A DNA stretch of 9,510 nt. It comes from an uncultured Chloroflexota bacterium. GTDB lineage: Bacteria > Chloroflexota > Dehalococcoidia > SM23-28-2 > RBG-16-64-32. The stretch spans positions 1 to 9,510 of the forward strand of contig CAJXNA010000059.1 in assembly GCA_913056415.1 (NCBI GenBank), written 5' to 3'. The notes under the pieces are model-generated. The model had not been told where the DNA came from, searched no databases, and was given only the letters and a program-made list of their open reading frames with translations. The position numbers and the translations under genes were made by a program. Of the stretch, positions 1 to 4,843 are shown in pieces (position 1 is the first letter of the stretch; each line of letters opens with the position of its first letter).

Positions 1-2
1 TG

Positions 3-533
3 GACCTGGTCTCCTGCCAGACCTGCGACCTGGTGTTCGTGGCGTCGGAGCGCCGGCAGACCTGCCCCGTCTGCGGCGGCGAGGCCACCGGCCCCTACCT
101 GGAGTACGTCCTGGACGAAACGGGGCTGCACCCCAAGAACGGATCCGCGATCCTGCCTGCCGGCAGGCAGGCGGAGGCCGCCGCCACGGACACCCCAGCG
201 GGCCCGATCGCGGACGCCGAGGCCGCGGAGGAGCCGCCGACGACGGCGGCGGACGTCGACTGGCTAAACGTGTTCGTGGAGGGCGTCACGTCCTACCTCC
301 TGGACTGCGGTATCACGGAGGACGACCTGCGGACCGTCCTGGAGGTGAACCTGGGCGTCAAGCCCAGGGTGGCGCGCGTGACGGTCCAACGCCTCACCGC
401 GATCCGTGCCGTGGTGCGCGAGCTCGCGCCCGTCGGCGTGGAGGCTGAGGCGGAGGTGGTTGAGAGCCCCGAGGAGCCGGCGGAGGCGGTTGAGAGTCCG
501 GAGGAGCCGGCTCAGGCGGAGGCGGAGGCGTAG
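3..533 (+). CDS. Zinc-ribbon protein with Ala/Glu-rich tail (5' end missing)
   Basis: The reading frame is open from the first bases of the window, so the true start lies upstream; GTG at 33 is an internal candidate only. Four cysteines (codons at 15, 24, 63 and 72) form a CX2CX12CX2C zinc-ribbon pattern, the second half reading CPVCGG. A low-complexity Ala/Pro/Glu linker follows, then a compact predicted helical segment (roughly codons 258-450, around WLNVFVEGVTSYLLDCGI), then an acidic tail carrying a tandem VESPEEPA repeat. The linker contains a perfect 20-bp palindrome (152-171) read in frame as LPAGRQA. I do not recognise the family; zinc ribbons of this kind occur in nucleic-acid-binding and protein-interaction proteins, so no function is assigned. 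Stop is TAG at 531-533. Confidence 0.75.
   Translation, partial: DLVSCQTCDLVFVASERRQTCPVCGGEATGPYLEYVLDETGLHPKNGSAILPAGRQAEAAATDTPAGPIADAEAAEEPPTTAADVDWLNVFVEGVTSYLLDCGITEDDLRTVLEVNLGVKPRVARVTVQRLTAIRAVVRELAPVGVEAEAEVVESPEEPAEAVESPEEPAQAEAEA
152..171. repeat. Perfect 20-bp palindrome, copy 1 (inside a coding region)
   Basis: CCTGCCTGCCGGCAGGCAGG is a perfect inverted repeat with no spacer. It lies in frame inside the zinc-ribbon gene, in a low-complexity linker. Related elements occur at 1426-1448 and 7462-7483. Confidence 0.9.
451..510 (+). repeat. 30-bp tandem duplication in the coding tail
   Basis: Two adjacent 30-bp units (451-480 and 481-510) match at 27 of 30 positions and encode the repeated acidic VESPEEPA segment of the zinc-ribbon protein. 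The 30-bp length keeps the frame. A degenerate GGCGGA continuation follows up to the stop codon. Confidence 0.9.
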
Positions 534-540
534 TTAGAGC

Positions 541-632
541 TCTATCTTAGCGGGGGCGCTGTCCCTAATAATCGGCGGCGGCCGCCGGCCTGCAGCCGCC
601 GATCGTTCTATCTGAGTGGGGGCGCTGTCCCT
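541..632. repeat. 26-nt direct repeat pair flanking a GC hairpin
   Basis: Copies at 541-566 and 607-632 match at 24 of 26 positions; both end in GGGGGCGCTGTCCCT. The start-to-start spacing is 66 bp. Between them an inverted repeat pairs ATCGGCGGC (571-579) with GCCGCCGAT (595-603). No T-run follows, so an intrinsic terminator for the upstream gene is possible but not typical. Confidence 0.8.
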
Positions 633-658
633 GTTTGCGATTGGTGGCCCTGGGGGGC

Positions 659-687
659 TTGACAGCCCGTAACTTAGCCGCTAAGAT
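659..687 (+). promoter_or_regulatory. Sigma70-type promoter P1 with palindrome at the -10
   Basis: TTGACA (659-664), a 17-bp spacer, then TAAGAT (682-687). A 13-bp palindrome CTTAGC-C-GCTAAG (673-685) covers the downstream spacer and the start of the -10, an operator-like position. Transcription would start near 694 and run toward the pterin synthase gene. Confidence 0.6.
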
Positions 688-721
688 TCACGCCAGCCGA
701 GCGGCTTAGAACCGCAACCGG

Positions 722-772
722 CGTGCTGGGCCGGTCTTCCCGTTCCAGCACGACGGAGGAGACCGGCTCAGT
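722..772 (+). promoter_or_regulatory. Leader RNA with two mutually exclusive hairpins
   Basis: Hairpin A pairs 722-729 (CGTGCTGG) with 745-752 (CCAGCACG), 8 perfect base pairs. Hairpin B pairs 725-739 with 758-772, 15 contiguous pairs including three G-U wobbles. They share 725-729 and cannot coexist in full; a partial pseudoknot keeping 730-739 with 758-767 is formally possible. The segment lies about 30-80 nt into the P1 transcript. Such switching is typical of attenuators and riboswitches, but I cannot match it to a known class. Confidence 0.45.
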
Positions 773-799
773 CGCGTTTAGACGGGTGGTGGCCGGGTG

Positions 800-845
800 G
801 GTTCGCACTTGACAGTAACGGCGCAAAACATATATAGTGCGAACC
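800..845 (+). promoter_or_regulatory. Promoter P2 bracketed by a perfect 10-bp inverted repeat
   Basis: TTGACA (809-814) precedes an AT-rich -10 that can be read as TATATA (831-836, 16-bp spacer) or TATAGT (833-838, 18-bp spacer). The arms GGTTCGCACT (800-809) and AGTGCGAACC (836-845) are exact inverted repeats 26 bp apart; one touches the -35 and the other overlaps the -10. This looks like a two-half-site operator. The start site would be near 845, giving a leader of about 60 nt for the gene at 904. Confidence 0.65.
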
Positions 846-860
846 TTAATTACTCCTTTC

Positions 861-884
861 GCCGCTCCCCTGACGGGGCCCGGC
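861..884 (+). promoter_or_regulatory. Small GC hairpin in the leader of the pterin synthase
   Basis: GCCG (861-864) pairs with CGGC (881-884) and CCCC (867-870) with GGGG (875-878), with a 2x2 internal loop and a TGAC loop. It ends 19 nt before the ATG. A role in translation control is only a possibility. Confidence 0.3.
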
Positions 885-903
885 ACCTCCAGCCTCCTCC
901 CTC

Positions 904-1392
904 ATGAGGCGCATCAACGTCTCCGGCCCCCAGCTCCGCTTCGCCGCCGCTCACTTCACGACCTTCGCTGGCGAGTGCGAGCCTCTCCACGGCCACAACT
1001 ACGCCGTCGCCGCCCAGCTCGAGGGTGAGCTAACGCCCGACTCCTGGCTGTTCGACTTCGTCGAGCTGCGCCGCGTCGTCGCCGCCCTCTGCCAGGAGCT
1101 CGACCACGCCTTCCTCCTCCCTACAGAGAACCAGAACCTAGCCGTGGCCCACAGCGACGGCCACTACACGATCACGTTTGATGACCGACGTTATGTCATC
1201 CCTGAGGCGGAGGTCCGCGCCCTCCCCATCGACAATTCCACCGCCGAGCGCCTGGCGGAGTGGCTCGCTGGCCGCCTCGCGGACGAGCTCAGAGCCCGTG
1301 GCGCGACGAACCTCTCCTCCCTCACCGTTACGGTGGAGGAGGCCCCGGGCCAGTCCGCCTCCTTCACCCTTACCCTCAATCCTGACGGTTGA
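904..1392 (+). CDS. queD: 6-pyruvoyl-tetrahydropterin / 6-carboxytetrahydropterin synthase family protein
   Basis: A 162-aa cytosolic T-fold enzyme of the COG0720 family, which acts on dihydroneopterin triphosphate: QueD makes 6-carboxytetrahydropterin for queuosine/7-deazaguanine synthesis, and relatives serve folate or biopterin pathways. Zinc ligands are H17 (FAAAH), H29 and H31 (HGH); C25 precedes them in CEPLHGH; D67-H68 (LDHAFL) fits the catalytic Asp/His pair; VEE near the end fits the conserved pterin-anchoring Glu. The signature CExxHGH has both the Cys of QueD-type and the Glu of folate-type (PTPS-III) enzymes. The protein is about 40 residues longer than E. coli QueD because of an insert after LDHAFLLPTENQNL (roughly residues 75-105). 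The ATG at 904 has no SD; the preceding bases are pyrimidine-rich. No other queuosine or folate gene lies in the window, so the pathway is unresolved and the symbol denotes the family. Confidence 0.85.
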   Translation: MRRINVSGPQLRFAAAHFTTFAGECEPLHGHNYAVAAQLEGELTPDSWLFDFVELRRVVAALCQELDHAFLLPTENQNLAVAHSDGHYTITFDDRRYVIPEAEVRALPIDNSTAERLAEWLAGRLADELRARGATNLSSLTVTVEEAPGQSASFTLTLNPDG

Positions 1393-1416
1393 CAGACCTG
1401 ACAAAGCGGCTATCAT
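1389..1416 (+). promoter_or_regulatory. Promoter of the 1496-4839 operon
   Basis: TTGACA (1389-1394), a 16-bp spacer and TATCAT (1411-1416). The -35 overlaps the TGA stop of the pterin synthase gene. Transcription would start near 1423, just before the hairpin palindrome at 1426-1448. Confidence 0.65.
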
Positions 1417-1425
1417 GTTGCTTAC

Positions 1426-1448
1426 CGGCCTGCCCGCCGGGCAGGCCG
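1426..1448. repeat. Palindromic repeat, copy 2 (5' end of an mRNA leader)
   Basis: A perfect 10-bp inverted repeat, CGGCCTGCCC and GGGCAGGCCG, around a GCC loop. It shares the CTGCC/GGCAGG core with the palindrome at 152-171. It starts 10 bp after the -10 box at 1411-1416, so the transcript would carry it as a hairpin within its first bases. Confidence 0.85.
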
Positions 1449-1495
1449 AAGCACGCATCTCGTTCCTTGGAGCGGACTCGCCTCCGTAGACGCAA

Positions 1496-2041
1496 ATGCA
1501 GATCGACTGGCAACGGGCGATCAACGACATTCTCGCCAGCAAGCTCTCCTGCCCCCGCTGCGGCACTCTCGTAGACGAGGTCATGATCGGCTACCTGCGC
1601 ACCACGGAGGCCGCCCAGTGGGCTCCCCTCTGCGATGGCTGCACCAAGCGCGACAACTGCGACGCCCGCAAGTTCGTCCTCCTCTGCCCTCCCTGCGCCA
1701 CCGAGACGCGCCTCCGCGCACGCCCCGTCAACGAGCAAGGGTTCATGCTCGCTCTCATGGAGGAGTGTCGTCGCAGCCTTGACGAGTCGCTCGACTACAT
1801 CGCCGACTACTGGCGCGAGGACCTCGACGTCGATCCCGAAGAGATGGACAAGCGGCTGGATGAGGTGGAGCCGGACCTGTTCGAAGAGGAGAACTCCTGG
1901 CGCCGTTATGTCGAGGAGCAGTACCTCAAGGTGCACGCCTGGCTCCGCGACCGCCGGATCACAATACCCAACCCCGGCTGGCGCTCCGAGTACGTCGAAG
2001 AGGTCATCGCTGCCGACTACACTTCGCTGCTGGGAGACTAG
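1496..2041 (+). CDS. Cys-rich hypothetical protein
   Basis: A 181-aa soluble protein that I do not recognise. The N-terminal 70 residues carry seven cysteines: CPRC (19, 22), CDGC (46, 49), C55 and CPPC (64, 67). This suggests one or two zinc-binding knuckles, or less likely a redox or metal cluster site. The remainder is acidic and predicted helical (roughly 80-150, with many Asp/Glu) and ends in an aromatic-rich segment. An in-frame TAG at 1487-1489 makes ATG 1496 the first possible ATG. No good SD is near; a TTGGAG at 1467-1472 is too far. First gene after the promoter at 1389 and 17 bp ahead of the flavoprotein gene, so it is probably co-transcribed. Confidence 0.8.
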   Translation: MQIDWQRAINDILASKLSCPRCGTLVDEVMIGYLRTTEAAQWAPLCDGCTKRDNCDARKFVLLCPPCATETRLRARPVNEQGFMLALMEECRRSLDESLDYIADYWREDLDVDPEEMDKRLDEVEPDLFEEENSWRRYVEEQYLKVHAWLRDRRITIPNPGWRSEYVEEVIAADYTSLLGD

Positions 2042-2058
2042 CCGGCTAGCTCCTCATC

Positions 2059-2580
2059 TTGGCCACCGTCCTCCTCCTGTTCGACTCCCGCGGCGGCTTA
2101 ACCGAGCAGCTTGCTGACGCAGTCGCCGAAGGTGTGCGCTCCGTCGCAGGCGTCACCCTTAGCCACCGCCGCCTGGACGACGCCGGCATCGACGAGCTCA
2201 AGCGGTGCGATGCGCTAATCCTGGGATCACCCAACTGGAGCGGCATGACCGGTAAGCTCAAGGACTGGATGGACCACTCCGGCGACCTGTGGGAGACCGG
2301 CGAACTGGCCGGCAAGGTCGGCGCCGCCTTCACCGCCGGCTGGTCACGCTCCGGCGGCACGGAGGCGACCCTCCTCCAGCTCCTCCACCTCCTGTTCGCC
2401 CACGGCATGCTCGTCATCGGCCTCCCCTGGTCCAACCGGATGCGCCGCTCCGGCTCCTACTACGGCGCCACCGCCCACGGCGAGGTCACGGAGGACGACC
2501 GCGCCCAGGCGCGGGAGCTGGGCCGCCGCGTCGCAGACCTCACTCAACGCCTGTTCCCTGCGAAAGGAGAGGTATCATGA
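2059..2580 (+). CDS. WrbA-like flavodoxin-fold NAD(P)H oxidoreductase
   Basis: A 173-aa cytosolic flavodoxin-fold protein. S10-R-G-G-L-T15 fits the FMN phosphate loop; GSPNWSGMTGKLKDWMD (about 56-72) and GKVGAAFTAGWSRSGGTE (about 85-102) fit the WrbA/NAD(P)H:quinone reductase pattern, followed by LLHLLFAHGMLVIGLPW as in WrbA. Members bind FMN and use NAD(P)H for two-electron reduction of quinones or other electrophiles. It is somewhat shorter than E. coli WrbA (about 198 aa). The start is inferred as TTG 2059: the in-frame TAG at 2047-2049 leaves almost no room upstream, and the Rossmann strand VLLLFDS begins at once. The stop overlaps the next start (ATGA, 2577-2580), so it is coupled to the CoA ligase. 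The substrate is unknown. Confidence 0.85.
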   Translation: MATVLLLFDSRGGLTEQLADAVAEGVRSVAGVTLSHRRLDDAGIDELKRCDALILGSPNWSGMTGKLKDWMDHSGDLWETGELAGKVGAAFTAGWSRSGGTEATLLQLLHLLFAHGMLVIGLPWSNRMRRSGSYYGATAHGEVTEDDRAQARELGRRVADLTQRLFPAKGEVS

Positions 2581-4133
2581 TCGTCCGTAGCCCCTGGTTC
2601 AGCCTGGAGCCCTACCCCCAGACCACCCTCACCCAGCTCCTGGAACCCTCCGCCAACCGCTTCCAGGACAAGCCGGCGTTCATCGCTGCCGAGGGTCCGG
2701 AATACACGTTCGGCCACGTCTGGGAGGCCTGTCGCCGCCTGGGCCGCTACCTCCAGGACGAGGGCATCCAGAAGGGCGACCGCGTCGCCATCCTCTCGGC
2801 CAACGCCCCCGAGTACTTCGTCGCCTTCTACGGCACCTTGTTCGCCGGCGGCGTTGTCACCACCCTCAGCCCCCTGTATAAGGAGCGCGAGATCCTACAC
2901 CAGATGGAGGACTGTGAAGCCACAGCCGTCTTCGCCATGCGCCAACTCCTGCCCCAGGTCCAGTCCATCCGCGAGCATCTCCCCACTCTCCGACACATCC
3001 ACGCCATCGAGGACGTCTGGAATCTGAGCGCTGAGGCGCCTCCGGAGCCGCAGCCCGTGGACCTCAACCCTGACGTCGACCTCGCCGCCCTACCCTACTC
3101 CAGCGGCACCACCGGCCTGCCCAAGGGTGTTATGTTAAGTCACTACAACCTCACCTCAAACGTGCGCCAGCTGCTGGCCACCGGCCTCACTGACAGCTAC
3201 GCCGTCCTCCTGGACTTCCTGCCCTTCTTCCACATCTACGGCATGACTGTGCTCATGGCCTGCGGCTTCGCCATCGGCGCAACGCAGGTCGTCATGTCCC
3301 GCTTCGATCCCGCCCTCTGCCTGGAACTGATCCAGCGGCACCGGATCACCAACCTGTTCGTCGCTCCGCCGGCTCTGCTCGCCATGGCGAACTTCCCGGA
3401 GATCGACCGCTATGACCGCTCCAGCCTCCAGTTCGTCCTCAGCGGCGCCGCGCCGCTGCCGCCGGAGGTGGCCCAGCAGGGCGGCCGCGCCCTCCAGTGT
3501 ACCGTCCTCCAGGCCTACGGCATGACCGAGACCAGCCCCGGCACCAACGTCAGCCCCCTCCACCGCGTCAAAGACGCCGCCGTCGGCCCGCCTATTCCCG
3601 ACACGATCGAGAAGGTCGTCTCGCTAGAAGACGACCGCGAGCTGGGGCCAGGCGAGACCGGTGAGCTGCTCATAGCCGGCCCCCAGATCATGCGCGGCTA
3701 CTGGAACCGCCCCGAAGAGACTGCCGACACGATCACTGAGGACGGCTGGATCCGCACCGGTGACATCGCCCAGTTCGATGAAGAGGGTTATGTCTACATC
3801 GTGGACCGCAAGAAGGAGCTCATCAAGTACAAGGGCTACCAGGTCCCGCCGGCTGAGCTGGAGGCGCTGTTAATGGAGCACCCCGCCGTCGCCGACGTGG
3901 CGGTCATCCCCAAGCCGGACAAAGAGGGCGGCGAGATCCCCAAGGCGTTCGTCGTCCTCAAGCCCAACGAGGAGGCTCCAGCCGACGAGATCATGGCCTG
4001 GGTCGCCGAGCGTGTGGCGCCCTACAAGAAGGTGCGCGATCTGGAGTTCGTGGACGCCATCCCCAAGTCGCTCTCGGGCAAGATCCTCCGCCGCGAGCTG
4101 GTGGAGCAGGAGCGCGCCAAGGGCACCGGCTAG
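2577..4133 (+). CDS. AMP-forming acyl-CoA ligase (4-coumarate/long-chain fatty acid type)
   Basis: A 518-aa member of the ANL superfamily that activates a carboxylic acid with ATP to an acyl-adenylate and then to the CoA thioester. The ATP phosphate-binding loop SSGTTGLPKG lies at about 175-184; QAYGMTETSP is the adenine/substrate motif; GYWNRPEETADT, then GWIRTGDIAQFDEEGYVYIVDR, is the hinge region; IKYKGYQVPPAELEALL is typical of 4-coumarate-CoA ligases; SGKILRREL holds the catalytic Lys at 502. Length is normal for the family. The start is ATG 2577, with a good SD AGGAG at 2565-2569 and a 4-nt overlap with the upstream stop; a longer reading in this frame from 2289 is a shadow of the flavoprotein gene. 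The substrate (aryl, fatty or cyclic acid) cannot be read from motifs. Confidence 0.93.
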   Translation: MIVRSPWFSLEPYPQTTLTQLLEPSANRFQDKPAFIAAEGPEYTFGHVWEACRRLGRYLQDEGIQKGDRVAILSANAPEYFVAFYGTLFAGGVVTTLSPLYKEREILHQMEDCEATAVFAMRQLLPQVQSIREHLPTLRHIHAIEDVWNLSAEAPPEPQPVDLNPDVDLAALPYSSGTTGLPKGVMLSHYNLTSNVRQLLATGLTDSYAVLLDFLPFFHIYGMTVLMACGFAIGATQVVMSRFDPALCLELIQRHRITNLFVAPPALLAMANFPEIDRYDRSSLQFVLSGAAPLPPEVAQQGGRALQCTVLQAYGMTETSPGTNVSPLHRVKDAAVGPPIPDTIEKVVSLEDDRELGPGETGELLIAGPQIMRGYWNRPEETADTITEDGWIRTGDIAQFDEEGYVYIVDRKKELIKYKGYQVPPAELEALLMEHPAVADVAVIPKPDKEGGEIPKAFVVLKPNEEAPADEIMAWVAERVAPYKKVRDLEFVDAIPKSLSGKILRRELVEQERAKGTG

Positions 4134-4149
4134 CGATCAAGACTCGGCC

Positions 4150-4839
4150 TTGCTATCGCTCGCGGACATCAAGCCGTTGCACCTGGCGGACGTCACGCTG
4201 CCCAGGGGAACGCCGCTGGAGGGGCAGAGCTGCCCGGTCTACGGCTTCGTCGTCACGCACACGGATGGCATCGTGATGATCGACACCGGAGTCGGCGGCG
4301 ATCACCCGGGGATCGAGGCGCTGTACAGGCCGGTGCGCTGGCCGCTCGCCGATGGGTTAGCCGAGCTTGGGATCGCCCCTGCTGACGTAGCGCTGGTCAT
4401 CAACACCCACCTTCACTTCGATCACTGCGGCGACAACCGGCTCTTCCCGGGCAGGCCTATCTTCGCTCAGAGAGCAGAATACGAGGCGGCTCATGCGCCC
4501 GACTACACCATCCCGGACTGGGTAGACTTCCCCGGAGCCATCTACGAGTTAGTCGAAGGTGAGCGAGAGGTCCTTCCAGGGCTGACGCTTATCCCCACAC
4601 CGGGGCACACGTCGGGACACCAGTCCGTACTTCTGGAGACGAGCACGGGCCGCATCGTCATCGCCGGGCAGGCGGCCTACACGGCCTCCGAGTACGTCAA
4701 CCCGGAGGAGGCGCACGCCCGTGGCCTGGAGAGCGCCTGGGACCGGCAGAAGTGTCTGGAATCGCTGCGGCGGTTGCGCGAACTGGGCCCGCAGCGGGTC
4801 TACTTCAGCCACGACCCGACGGTGTGGGAGGCCAGCTAG
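4150..4839 (+). CDS. Metallo-beta-lactamase-fold hydrolase, AHL-lactonase-like
   Basis: A cytosolic metallo-hydrolase of about 229 aa resembling N-acyl-homoserine lactonases (AiiA/AttM type). Metal ligands are H87, H89, D91 and H92 in THLHFDHCGDN, H153 in PGHTSGH, and H221 in YFSHD. The position that normally holds the bridging Asp (GDA) reads AGQAAY, with Q174. No signal peptide is seen. The start is uncertain: no ATG or GTG suits, and TTG 4150 (16 bp after the ligase stop) gives a sensible N-terminus, with TTG 4177 an alternative. The frame is open further upstream only as a shadow of the ligase gene. As the last gene of the operon, it might open a lactone or cleave a thioester related to the ligase product; that is inference. 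It converges on arsM with a 4-bp gap. Confidence 0.85.
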   Translation: MLSLADIKPLHLADVTLPRGTPLEGQSCPVYGFVVTHTDGIVMIDTGVGGDHPGIEALYRPVRWPLADGLAELGIAPADVALVINTHLHFDHCGDNRLFPGRPIFAQRAEYEAAHAPDYTIPDWVDFPGAIYELVEGEREVLPGLTLIPTPGHTSGHQSVLLETSTGRIVIAGQAAYTASEYVNPEEAHARGLESAWDRQKCLESLRRLRELGPQRVYFSHDPTVWEAS

Positions 4840-4843
4840 CCGC

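Larger units (their letters stand above)
534..903 (+). other. 370-bp structured intergenic control region
   Basis: No convincing gene is present. The stretch holds, in order: a 26-nt direct repeat pair flanking a GC-rich hairpin (541-632), a consensus promoter with a palindrome over its -10 (659-687), a segment with two mutually exclusive RNA hairpins (722-772), a second promoter bracketed by a 10-bp inverted repeat (800-845), and a C-rich, SD-free leader with a small hairpin (861-884) before the ATG at 904. It probably controls the pterin synthase gene. Whether the first promoter makes a separate small RNA or a long leader cannot be decided from the sequence. Confidence 0.7.

Noticed and set aside
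690..770. tRNA-like D-arm (GCCGAGCGGCTTAGA)
   Set aside because: No acceptor stem, no anticodon arm of the right spacing and no T-arm consensus.
825..840. Resemblance to an NrdR box (ATATATAGTG core)
   Set aside because: Only one site, about 12 of 16 positions, and explained by the AT-rich -10 of P2. NrdR boxes come in pairs upstream of ribonucleotide reductase genes, and none is here.
674..886. 70-aa minus-strand open frame in the intergenic region
   Set aside because: No RBS or recognisable domain, and it would run through both promoters and the structured leader.
690..900. A known preQ1 or tetrahydrofolate riboswitch
   Set aside because: Considered because of the downstream pterin gene, but I could not match the conserved cores of either class.
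2289..2576. N-terminal extension of the CoA ligase
   Set aside because: The extension is a Pro/Arg-rich shadow of the flavoprotein gene; ATG 2577 has an SD and the family N-terminus.
4012..4149. N-terminal extension of the metallo-hydrolase
   Set aside because: It overlaps the ligase C-terminus in another frame with Arg/Ser-rich shadow composition.
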